DNA of 13,249 nt from an uncultured Methanobrevibacter sp. (lineage in GTDB: Archaea > Methanobacteriota > Methanobacteria > Methanobacteriales > Methanobacteriaceae): contig CAJOMK010000108.1 in NCBI GenBank assembly GCA_905235495.1, positions 1 to 13,249 on the forward strand, written 5' to 3'. Below the pieces are notes generated by a model. It was not told where the DNA came from. It worked only from the letters and a program-made list of their open reading frames with translations, and searched no databases. Each line of letters begins with the position of its first letter. Position 1 is the stretch's first letter. Position numbers and translations under genes: made by a program. Below, one piece after another: positions 1-7,225 of the stretch.

Positions 1-105
1 ACCAATGAATGGTTTGTCAAAATCATCATCCTTTAATCCACAAGCACGTAAAAGAGATCTGTGTGGTGCTCTTTGTATTCCTTCCTTTACTTTATCACTA
101 TTCAT
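1..105 (-). CDS. ilvD: Dihydroxy-acid dehydratase, N-terminal fragment (cut by window edge)
   Basis: Seen: 35 in-frame codons read leftward off the window edge. They contain GIQRAPHRSLLRACGL and KPFIG, the highly conserved N-terminus of the IlvD/Edd dehydratase family. Known: IlvD is a cytoplasmic iron-sulfur enzyme that dehydrates 2,3-dihydroxy-acids to 2-keto acids in isoleucine/valine synthesis. The ATG at 105-103 is preferred because a GGATGAT ribosome-binding-like sequence lies just upstream and the start matches the family. An in-frame ATG at 114 is an alternative that would add three residues and use up the binding site. The catalytic part lies outside the window, so completeness cannot be judged. 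Confidence 0.9.
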   Translation of the reverse strand, partial: MNSDKVKEGIQRAPHRSLLRACGLKDDDFDKPFIG

Positions 106-292
106 GAATATCATCCAAAAATAATTAATATGAAAAAACTTAAAGATTAAAATTTTTTCTTTTTCTTCAATAGTAATTATATCAATACTTATTAAATTAA
201 TTTACTAATGATGGAAATTTAAAAAATAAGTTTTTTAAAAGATTTTTATTGATAAATCTGATTTTCTAATTCAACTGAATTAGTTTTATAAC

Positions 293-475
293 CTAAATCA
301 ATGGAGCTCTAATTTCTTTAAAGTTAATTTTTTTTCTAAAATTTAAAGTAACTTTTCCTTCATCATCCCAAACCCATTCAACAATGTCATTTGTTTCAAT
401 ATTTAATTTTTCCATTATCATAGGAGGAATAGAAGTTTGATTGTTTTTAAAAATTTTTGTATCTGCATAAATCAT
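293..475 (-). CDS. Small AbrB/MazE/SpoVT-type DNA-binding protein
   Basis: A 60-residue protein. Residues about 1-48 fit the swapped-hairpin SpoVT/AbrB fold: KIFKNNQTSIPPMIMEKLNI corresponds to the usual pattern in which a strand and a conserved Pro are followed by R/KxxLxI, then DIVEWVWDDEGKVTL forms the second hairpin. The family includes MazE-type antitoxins and stand-alone transcription regulators. The ATG has a GTGAT ribosome-binding match 3-4 bases upstream. No toxin-like partner is visible on either side: ilvD begins about 190 bases downstream and a cupin ends about 200 bases upstream. An orphan regulator is therefore as likely as an antitoxin. Its target is unknown. Confidence 0.7.
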   Translation of the reverse strand: MIYADTKIFKNNQTSIPPMIMEKLNIETNDIVEWVWDDEGKVTLNFRKKINFKEIRAPLI

Positions 476-678
476 AATATCACAGCATATTTAAGAATTT
501 ATTATTAAATATTCTTTAACTAATTATATTTTAAATTAACTTTAGAATAAAATATTAAGAAATTATGATTTAATTATTTTAAAAATCTTTAAAAGTTGTG
601 AATGGAAATTTACTAATTATTAAAAAAGAATAAAAATAGTTATAAAATTTTAAAAAAAGAAAATAAAATTGATTAAAT

Positions 679-1002
679 CTAATCTGATTTAATCATAGTT
701 AAAACCATTTTATATGGTCCGTTAACAGCTTGTAAAGCATGCGGTACATTTGCAGGCATGATGAGGAACTCACCTTTTTTGACTGTATGAGGTTCACCAG
801 CTAATGTGATTTCCGCTTCACCATCGATTATTTGAACCATAGCATCAAAAGGAACACTATGTTCACTTAATCCTTGCCCTTTGTCAAATGCAAATACAGT
901 TATGGTACCAAGTTCCTTTTTGATTACTTCCATGCTCACAACAGAGCCTTCCTGATATTCAATCAAACTTTCCATTTCAATTGGTTTTCCTTTTAAATCC
1001 AT
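679..1002 (-). CDS. Single-domain cupin protein
   Basis: A 107-residue protein with one cupin barrel. Motif 1 is seen around residues 46-66, with SEHSVPFDAMVQIIDGEAEI, and motif 2 around 77-91, with GEFLIMPANVPHALQA. The usual metal-binding set is only partly kept: motif 1 has one His (SEHS) where two are common, and motif 2 keeps the His of VPHAL. The GGAGAT ribosome binding site lies 7 bases before the ATG. It lies 71 bases downstream of hcp on the same strand, but a terminator-like hairpin separates them, so co-transcription may be partial. Proteins of this size act as small metal-dependent enzymes or sensors. The substrate cannot be told from sequence; a stress role is inferred only from the neighbour. 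Confidence 0.8.
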   Translation of the reverse strand: MDLKGKPIEMESLIEYQEGSVVSMEVIKKELGTITVFAFDKGQGLSEHSVPFDAMVQIIDGEAEITLAGEPHTVKKGEFLIMPANVPHALQAVNGPYKMVLTMIKSD

Positions 1003-1052
1003 AGTTTTATCTCCTTTTAATTTTATTAGTTTAACTTTTAATTTTATTTCTT

Positions 1053-1083
1053 AAAATAAAAAACATGGGGAAATTATCCCATG
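1053..1083 (-). terminator. Hairpin plus T-run after hcp
   Basis: On the minus strand CATGGG and CCCATG (1083-1078 and 1069-1064) form a perfect 6-bp stem with an 8-base loop, followed by TTTTTTATTTT. The stem begins inside the last hcp codons and includes its stop codon. This is the form of an intrinsic terminator. Archaeal termination relies mainly on T-runs, which are also present here. It lies between hcp and the cupin gene, so it could reduce read-through into the cupin. Confidence 0.55.
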
Positions 1084-2372
1084 ATTTTCTTTATATCCTC
1101 TTTTGGAGTTGAAATTGGAGTCAAGTTGAAGTTTTCAACCAAGACATTCAAGATATCTTCATTAGCCCAAGCTGGAAGAACAGGTCCAATGAACATATCT
1201 GTTTTTCCAAGGTACAATAAGGTCCAGAGGATAGCAGCTGCCTTTTGTTCCATCCAACTTAAAACAATGGTAAGAGGTAATTCATTCAATTCCATTTCGA
1301 ACAATTCACATAAGGCGACAGCAAGATCAATAGCTACAATAGCATCGTTACATTGGCCTAGGTCCAATAGTCTTGGAATTCCTTCAATGTCCCCTAGGTC
1401 AAGATTATTGAATCTGAACTTGTTACATGCTAAAGTGAGTACAATTGTATCTTCTGGCAATTCCTGTATAAACTCTCTGTAATAGCTCATTCTTGGGTTT
1501 GGAGTGTCACAACCAGCTACAAGGAAGAATCTATTTATTTTTCCAGCAAGCACTAGCTCCTTGATTTGAGGTGCTAAGGATAAAATAGTGCTTAATCCAA
1601 AACCAGTTGTTATTGTGGTAGTTTCTTCAGATTCCAATCCGCCTAATTCCATAGCTTTATCAATCAATGGCTTGAAGTCATAATCTTCAATAACCTGTGC
1701 ACCAGGAATCTTTACGATATCCATAGTGAATAATCTTTCAGCATATTCAGGTTTTGGCAACAATACACAGTTGGTTGTACCTAAGATAGCTGCATTATAC
1801 TGGGAGAATATTTTCTTTTGATCAATCCAAGCTCCACCGATTTGACCTGCCAATGATTCATATTTGTTTAGTTCTGGATAACCATGTGCAGGCAACATTT
1901 CACTGTGGGTGTAAACCTTAACATCTGTTCCTTCAGTTTGCTTTAACAATTCTTCCAAAGCCTTTAAATCGTGACCAGTTACAATGATTGCTGGCCCTTC
2001 TTGAGCCCCTACCTTTACTTCAGCAGGTACTGGTTCGCCGAAGTTCTTGATATGAGCTTGTTTCAGCATCTTCATGACCTTAAAGTTAGCTTCACCTGCA
2101 TCGAGTCCTAACCGTACCAAGTCACCAACATCAAAGTTTATGTTTGTTAATGTTGAGTATAATCCTTTGGTCAAGAATTCATCTACAAAGTCATCATGGA
2201 CTCCTAATTTATTGCAATGGTAGTTGTAGGCAGAAATACCTTTCATTGCAAAGATCAAATTGTCTTGAAGTCTTGCAACTGTACCATTTTTACCGCATAC
2301 CCCTGCATTTGTACATGCACTGCCTCTTGCAGTTTGGGAACATTAATAACAAAACATGTTGAAATCACTCAT
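1074..2372 (-). pseudogene. hcp: Hybrid-cluster protein (prismane/hydroxylamine reductase), interrupted by one in-frame TAA
   Basis: Reading from ATG 2372, which has a GGATG ribosome-binding match upstream, gives MSDFNMFCY, then TAA at 2345-2343, then CSQT and a further 423 open codons; total 432 codons, normal for the short methanogen-type Hcp. The proximal [4Fe-4S] motif is CxxC-x8-C-x5-C (codons 8, 11, 20, 26), and the stop takes the place of the usual Gln between the first two Cys. All seven hybrid-cluster ligands appear intact with family spacing: His134, Glu158, Cys202, Cys288, Cys316, Cys341 and Glu375. Known: Hcp reduces NO or hydroxylamine under anaerobic nitrosative stress. The only downstream starts (e.g. 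TTG 2258) would omit the whole proximal cluster. Explanations are a recent CAA-to-TAA nonsense mutation or a base-call error. It is divergent from a TrmB regulator, its probable controller. Confidence 0.85.
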
Positions 2373-2709
2373 AATACACACATCCTTTTTCTAATTTTTA
2401 ATAAAATTAATCTATTTTTAGATAGAATTTTACTTCTCTCAAAGACTAGAAAATAGAAATTCAATTGCAACATAGTTTTATCAAAATCAATAAATAGGCC
2501 TAAATAAGAATTGATAATCAAGCTTTTTATTTGATTAAATAGCTTTAACCATAAAGAAATTTTTTTTCTATTTTTATTCTTATGTAATTAAAGATATTTT
2601 TTATAGACTTATAAAGATTTTGTAACTAGTACAGGGTAAAAAGTAACAAAACATATCATATAATAAAACAAAACAATAGAGTAATATATACTTAAGGAGA
2701 GGAAAAAAT
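2373..2709. other. Divergent intergenic region between hcp and trmB
   Basis: This 337-base AT-rich stretch holds no gene I can support on either strand. It must carry the promoters of both neighbours. On the plus strand, TTTTTTATAG (2597-2606) and CTTATAAAG (2608-2616) are TATA-box candidates for trmB. On the hcp side, a short palindrome, ATCTA-TTTT-TAGAT, lies at 2410-2423, 38 bases before the hcp start. A larger inverted repeat at 2618-2651 is listed separately. Confidence 0.6.
2618..2651. promoter_or_regulatory. Inverted repeat, candidate TrmB-family operator
   Basis: TTTTGTAACT (2618-2627) and AGTAACAAAA (2642-2651) are inverted copies matching at 9 of 10 positions, with 24 bases between arm centres. 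The repeat lies immediately after two TATA-like boxes (2597-2606 and 2608-2616), so it would cover the predicted transcription start of trmB. This is the position of an autorepression site. Binding by the adjacent TrmB protein is inference. Confidence 0.45.
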
Positions 2710-3495
2710 ATGGAATCAATTATAGAATCTTTAGAAAAGTTTGGCCTTACAAGGTACGAGGCAAAGGCATACATAGGAATGACTAATCTAATTTCAGAAA
2801 AAGCTGAAGAAATAGCAAAGGCATCTGAAATACCTCGTTCAAAGATTTACAATACCTTAAAGCAATTGGATAAAAAAGGATTCATTACAATAACCCATAC
2901 AAGACCTCTCGAATACCATGTTGTGCCTCCAAATGAAATATTTAAAAATAAGAAAGATGAGCTTATTAAAGAGCTTGAATCTTCTCAGGAAAAATTGGAT
3001 GAAATCTATAATGACAACATATCTGAAATCCAAGCTCCTGTTTGGTTAATCAAAACAAGTGAGAATATCATCAATAAAGAGATTGAGATTGTTAAGAGAG
3101 CTAGAAAATCAATCAATATGAGAATAGGATTCCTCCTTGAAGGTGAAGGAGAGGCGCTTATCAAAGCCTTTAAAAAACTTCCAAGAGGCATTCCAATAAA
3201 AATCCTTGCAACTCCAGAGTGTTACATTGATGGTGAAAAGCGGGAAATCATCAGGATGTTTGAAGAAGCAAAGTTGGATAATTTGGAAATTATAGAAACA
3301 GACATCAAGTTTGTTAAGATAGTCATAAGGGATGGAAAGGAACTTTTCCGTACAATTGTAAAATTCACTGGCGAAGAGAAATCCATTCTTCCGGAGACAT
3401 CTGTAGGAGTTCAAAATAGATATGAAGACATATGTAAAAACTTTGATGAACGATTCTTGAATCAGTTCAATAAGATGAAAGCAAAAAAAGAATAA
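2710..3495 (+). CDS. TrmB-family transcriptional regulator
   Basis: A 261-residue protein. Residues about 5-75 are a winged helix-turn-helix of the TrmB type: LTRYEAKAYIGM, then SEIPRSKIYNTLKQLDKKGFI as the recognition region, then a wing ending EYHVV. A short charged coiled coil follows (about 80-105, KNKKDELIKELESSQEKLDEI). A C-terminal phospholipase-D-like/sensor domain follows, typical of the longer TrmB proteins. GGAGAGG lies 7 bases before the ATG. The gene is intact and diverges from hcp, with a 34-base inverted repeat in front of it. I infer that it senses a redox or nitrosative signal, or a linked metabolite, and controls itself and hcp. TrmB was first described as a sugar-responsive regulator, so the ligand remains open. 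Confidence 0.88.
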   Translation: MESIIESLEKFGLTRYEAKAYIGMTNLISEKAEEIAKASEIPRSKIYNTLKQLDKKGFITITHTRPLEYHVVPPNEIFKNKKDELIKELESSQEKLDEIYNDNISEIQAPVWLIKTSENIINKEIEIVKRARKSINMRIGFLLEGEGEALIKAFKKLPRGIPIKILATPECYIDGEKREIIRMFEEAKLDNLEIIETDIKFVKIVIRDGKELFRTIVKFTGEEKSILPETSVGVQNRYEDICKNFDERFLNQFNKMKAKKE

Positions 3496-3535
3496 GAAAA
3501 ATAAAAGAAAAATAGAATAAAAAAATAAACTAAAG

Positions 3536-3566
3536 AAGAAGGTGAAAAATAATTTTTTCTCTTCTT
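3536..3566. terminator. Bidirectional terminator-like hairpin
   Basis: AAGAAG (3536-3541) pairs with CTTCTT (3561-3566) and GAAAAA (3544-3549) with TTTTTC (3554-3559), with a small bulge and a TAAT loop. It lies between trmB and the convergent MFS remnant. The minus strand beyond the hairpin is T-rich, so it best fits termination of the former minus-strand gene, and it may also stop trmB transcripts. Confidence 0.4.
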
Positions 3567-3607
3567 AAAATTAGCTTAAAAATAATCATGAAATATTATT
3601 GTCCACT

Positions 3608-3858
3608 TCATAAAAAGGATTTTCTTGAGGATATCCATACGATTAAGGCCATCAATGAAATCAGAATTGCACCAATCATCACATAAGACCATCCACCTTG
3701 AGCCCATAAGAATGACGCAAATGCACTTCCAACAGCTCCAAAGAGGAAATTGTTAACCACAAAGACAGTATTTCAATCGACTGCGTTCCTCATCGGATAA
3801 GGCAAATAATCTTGCTTGGGATAAAACTGAAATACCTTGTACGGCAATTGAAAATACA
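3608..3858 (-). pseudogene. MFS transporter, C-terminal remnant with frameshift
   Basis: On the minus strand, from about 3858, a reading frame gives SIAVQGISVLSQARLFALSD and EERSR. It then runs into a stop unless one base is removed in the TTT run at 3771-3773. The other frame continues LNTVFVVNNFLFGAVGSAFA, then FLWAQGGWSYVMIGA, a hydrophobic helix, and ISSRKSFL with a TGA at 3610-3608. This is the end of a drug-efflux-like major facilitator protein: a cytoplasmic loop with acidic and basic residues, RLNT, then the last transmembrane helices. Only about 80 residues of a roughly 390-residue family remain. It now abuts an HxlR fragment pointing away from it. The substrate is unknown and the remnant cannot be functional. 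Confidence 0.75.
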
Positions 3859-4194
3859 GTATGAACGAAATCCAGTTGAAGATGCAGTCAAATATCTCAG
3901 CAACAAATGGACATTGCATATATTGAGAGACCTGTTTTTAGGAAAAAGTCATTTTAATGAATTTCAAACCAATAGAAAGACATTAGACAATAAATCATTA
4001 TCCAGATGTCTTAAAACAATGAAAAGAAAATGGATGAGGGAGAGCCTAAGAATACAGAATATTTCCTTACTGAAAAGGGCAGATCATTTAATAAGGTGTT
4101 CTATGAACTGCTGCTCTTTGCAATAGAAAACGATAAGGACAACGAACACTATTCAGAACATGCTAAAAATGAATTGAAGGAAATGTATAAGTAA
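3858..4194 (+). pseudogene. HxlR-family regulator, broken
   Basis: The frame beginning YERNPVEDAVKYLSNKW and continuing LHILRDLFLGKSHFNEF, then NKSLSRCLKTM, is the HxlR winged helix-turn-helix. After about 4020 the frame is lost. The matching C-terminal part (EPKNTEYFLTEKGRSFNKVF, then ELLLFAIEND, ending EMYK with TAA at 4192-4194) lies in another frame after an apparent loss of roughly a dozen codons from the wing. The usual N-terminal Cys before PVE is Arg here (ERNPVE), and no start codon fits: the upstream part of the reading frame is transporter DNA. Known: HxlR proteins often control a divergently transcribed efflux pump, which matches the MFS remnant next to it. Not expected to be functional. 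Confidence 0.8.
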
Positions 4195-4347
4195 ATTTTA
4201 CAGATTGAATGAAAGGAAAAATCAAAAAATCTGAAAACTTAACCTAATCATCAAAAAGATTAATATATTATTAAATAAAATTATAAAGTGGAAAATTTAT
4301 AGGACTATTTAGAAATGGAATAATGCATAGGATAATGAGGCTTAAAT

Positions 4348-5736
4348 ATGACAAATAATAAAAGCAATATGACAATCCTTGGAGGTACACGCGGTTTAGG
4401 CAAATGGATTGCAGAACACTTGAAAAATGATTTCAACATGTAACAAGTCGTGATGCAAGCAGTGGAAAACCTGTTGCAGATGAAATAGGTGTTGAATATA
4501 GCGACGACAACATTGAAGCAATAAAGGATGCAGATATTGTTGTATTCAGCGTTCATATTGAATATATGGTAGATACCATAAAGGAAGTTGCACCGCATGC
4601 TCCTGAAGGATTACTCCTAATGGATGTTGCAAGCATAAAGACAGACCCTGCAGAAGCTTTAGAAAAATACGCTCCAGAAAATGTGGAAATAATACCATGC
4701 CACCCTATGTTTGGTCCAAGAGTTCCTTCACTCAAAAGGCAGATTATCGTATTGACTCCTATCGAAAACAGAGCTCATAAGTGATTGCCTCATGTAAAGG
4801 ACTTTTTAGTCAAATCAGAGTGTGAACTTGTAGTCACAACCCCCACATGAACATGACAAATATATGAGCATCGTCCAAGGTTTAACTCACTTCTTTTATA
4901 TTAGCCTCGCTTCAACAATAAGGAAACTAAACATCAATGTCAAGAAATCCAGAAACTTTTCAAGTCCTGTTTATACCATTATGCTTGATATGGTTAGCCG
5001 TATAGTCTATCAAACCCTTATCTTTACTATTCCATACAAAAGAACAATATTGAAACATCAAATGCAAGGGATGCATTGATAAAGGAAAGCATTTCAACTC
5101 TCTTAAACAGTTCTATGACACTTTAAGAATGCAAGGGATGCATTGATAAAGGAAAGCATTTACCTATCAAATCTGATTGATAAGGGAAAAGAGGACGACT
5201 TTGTCAAATCCATGGTTGAATCAGCAAAGCATTTGGATGGACACGAGGATGCATTGGTCCGTTCAGACAAAGCAATTAGCATGTTAACCCAAAAGTCAAA
5301 CATTTTGTCAAAATCAATAGGCAAGGAAGTGGGCTTAAAGCACCACCACTCTGAAAACGTGCATTTAGGTATTATAAAGGAAGTCACAGCAAAATCCGTA
5401 ATTCTTGAAAATGCCTACAATACTGAAACCTGCTTAAAATTTTCCAATGTGGACATATTGTCTGAAGAGGAAATCTTTGAATGGAAAAAGAATAACTTTA
5501 AGCTGGAGTATTTTGATTTGACAGCAATATTCCCTTCAAAATCTGATAAGAAACACTTGATTGAGATGTTTAAAAACATTGGACCTGTCATTGATGCTGA
5601 AATTATTGATGTTTATAATGGCGAGCAGATTGATGATTCACAAACAAGCTATACATTCCATTACTCATTATTCGAAAGGAACGAAAAGGATTATGTTGAA
5701 GAATTCATTGAGGGAATTGGCGGAATCACAAGATAA
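4348..5736 (+). pseudogene. tyrA: Prephenate dehydrogenase, methanogen type, multiply broken
   Basis: Joined across frames, the protein is about 440 residues, the usual length of the methanogen enzyme. It has an N-terminal Rossmann fold (MTILGGTRGLGKWIAEHL), the MDVASIKTDP and CHPMFGP motifs, the helical dimerisation domain (VQGLTHFFYISLASTIRKL), and a long C-terminal regulatory-like extension from about 5340. Known role: NAD(P)-dependent oxidative decarboxylation of prephenate to 4-hydroxyphenylpyruvate for tyrosine. Lesions seen: a one-base loss near 4437 (stop TAA); TGG-to-TGA at 4782-4784 (Trp expected in HKWLPHV); one extra C in the run near 4840; one A missing in the run near 5014; and a 34-base direct repeat, with frame loss, at 5061-5161. 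The part from 5143 to TAA 5736 is open. The start ATG 4348 has TGAGG upstream. Confidence 0.85.
5061..5161 (+). repeat. 34-bp direct repeat inside tyrA remnant
   Basis: Identical 34-base copies occur at 5061-5094 and 5128-5161 (period 67), each encoding NARDALIKESI in its own frame. The 33 bases between them are not repeated. Because 67 is not a multiple of three, the second copy puts the downstream sequence in a different frame. It looks like a local duplication that helped inactivate the gene. Confidence 0.9.
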
Positions 5737-5820
5737 TGATTCCATTAAAAAAAAGATGAAATAATCCAAACTAAAGAATAATGATAAAAAAATAGAAAGA
5801 AATAGAATAAAAAAAGTTTG

Positions 5821-5880
5821 TTAATGAATAGAATTAGTTAATTAATGAAAAAATTCTTTTATTAATGAATAGAATTAGTT
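5821..5880. repeat. 19-bp direct repeat in convergent spacer
   Basis: TTAATGAATAGAATTAGTT occurs at 5821-5839 and again at 5862-5880. Between them ATTAAT (5841-5846) and ATTAAT (5861-5866), together with AAAA/TTTT, can form an AT-only hairpin. It lies between the convergent tyrA remnant and the GT28 gene, and may act as a terminator region. Confidence 0.7.
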
Positions 5881-5884
5881 TTAG

Positions 5885-6976
5885 CTATTTTAAATAGCCA
5901 TCAACTATATTGTAAATGTTGTCATCTACACTTAAAATAGCTGTCCTATACTCATCAGTTCTTTTTGCAAACTCATCATAATTATCCATGACTTCAAAGA
6001 TCTTTTCATCCAAGTCTTCAAGGTCACATTCAACAGTTGCTCCTTTGAAGATAGAGACCATATCATGGTACCTGCCCCATTTTACTCTTTTTAAGATAAC
6101 AACAGGTATGCTACATACCATAGCTTCATGAAGCATCAAACCGTCATTGGTGAGCACTGCAAGGTCAGCAAGACAGAGCAAGTCATTTACCCAATCAATG
6201 AAACCTACATTGATAAATTTGCTTTCATCAATAGACCTGCATACAGACTCATCTAAAGGGTCGCCACATAAAACAAGATTGTACTTATCGTTATATTTTG
6301 AGAATTGATCAATAGCTTGAGCTGTCTTTTCAAACAATGAAGAACCTGATGAGAAAACGATTGTTGGCTTGTTTTCATCAAATTCAATGGCATCAGGATT
6401 TTTCTCTTTAATTTCTTTAGAGTGTTCTTTTAATTTTTCCAACGCCTTGTTCTTATCACCATGAGTGATGTTTTCATTTACAGGAGAGAAAGATTTCACC
6501 ATATTGTTTGGAATGTCTTCAGCTAAAAACAAGTTGTTTTCAGGTAGAATGATTGGAGTTCCAATATGACTGCAGACTTTAGTGTCAAGTGGAGTAATCA
6601 AAAGGCTTACAGTAGGAATTCCGGCTAATTTTGCACCAAGAGCACCAACAATAGCTCCTCCTCCAAGAATGCCTAATTCCAAATCGAATTTCTTGGACTT
6701 CAATAGCTTTCTTGTTTGGAGAACACCTTTAACAGCACGAATACCTGCTTTAATGGTGGTCATGATTGTTGCAGAGTGACCTCCAGCTTGTGGTATGATT
6801 ACCTTGTTCCATTCTATATTATTCTTTTTAAATAATAATCCTGGAGCGGACTCATCCAAAGCGATTTCACAATCATACCCTCTTTTTTCGAGTGCATTGT
6901 AAACATTCAATGCTGTACCAGCATCTCCGCCTATGCCTCTTCCAGTTACAATGATCAATATCTTTTTCTTATCCAC
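5885..6976 (-). CDS. MurG-like (GT28 family) glycosyltransferase
   Basis: A 363-residue cytoplasmic protein with the two-Rossmann GT-B layout. The N-terminal KILIIVTGRGIGGDAGTALN replaces the MurG GGxGGH loop. GILGGGAIVGALGAKLAGIP resembles the MurG acceptor-domain segment. The C-terminal half contains VFSSGSSLFEKTAQAI, a sugar-nucleotide-binding loop, and then FIDWVNDLLCLADLAVLTND with HEAMVCSIPVVIL, the family donor-binding signature. The start is GTG at 6976 with GAGG 7 bases upstream. The gene is intact. Known: MurG adds GlcNAc to lipid-linked muropeptide in bacteria, and pseudomurein-walled archaea encode related enzymes. A role in pseudomurein or another cell-surface glycan is inference, since no ligase or MraY-like gene is nearby. 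Donor and acceptor cannot be read from the sequence. Confidence 0.72.
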   Translation of the reverse strand: MDKKKILIIVTGRGIGGDAGTALNVYNALEKRGYDCEIALDESAPGLLFKKNNIEWNKVIIPQAGGHSATIMTTIKAGIRAVKGVLQTRKLLKSKKFDLELGILGGGAIVGALGAKLAGIPTVSLLITPLDTKVCSHIGTPIILPENNLFLAEDIPNNMVKSFSPVNENITHGDKNKALEKLKEHSKEIKEKNPDAIEFDENKPTIVFSSGSSLFEKTAQAIDQFSKYNDKYNLVLCGDPLDESVCRSIDESKFINVGFIDWVNDLLCLADLAVLTNDGLMLHEAMVCSIPVVILKRVKWGRYHDMVSIFKGATVECDLEDLDEKIFEVMDNYDEFAKRTDEYRTAILSVDDNIYNIVDGYLK

Positions 6977-7225
6977 AGGGATTCCTCTCTTAAAATGAAA
7001 AGTAAAATTTATTGCTAAAAATAAAAATTAACTTTTATGATTTTTGCATTAGTATATTTTATATCCATCATATTTTATATAGTTTAAGAAAAATTAATTT
7101 GTTAATTTGATTAAGGATAATTCAATGATTTAATAATTAATATTTAATAGCTATACTCATGACTTGAATAAATTTAAAGAAAACTTAATAAAAAGGAACA
7201 ATAAAAATTAATTCAAGGAATTATT

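Noticed and set aside
293..475. Complete MazEF-type toxin-antitoxin pair
   Set aside because: An AbrB/MazE-like protein is present, but no PemK/MazF, PIN or other toxin-like open frame lies within the flanking spacers.
1081..1482. Plus-strand 133-residue open frame opposite hcp
   Set aside because: It is a shadow of the conserved hcp reading frame. The product has no recognisable domain and there is no ribosome binding site.
2343..2345. Pyrrolysine or selenocysteine recoding of the hcp stop
   Set aside because: Pyrrolysine uses TAG and selenocysteine uses TGA; this codon is TAA. No family member is expected to have a special residue here, and Gln is the normal residue.
2144..2456. Overlapping plus-strand open frames covering the hcp start
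   Set aside because: They lie antisense to the conserved Cys motif of hcp, encode low-complexity Cys/Leu/Ile-rich peptides, and lack start signals.
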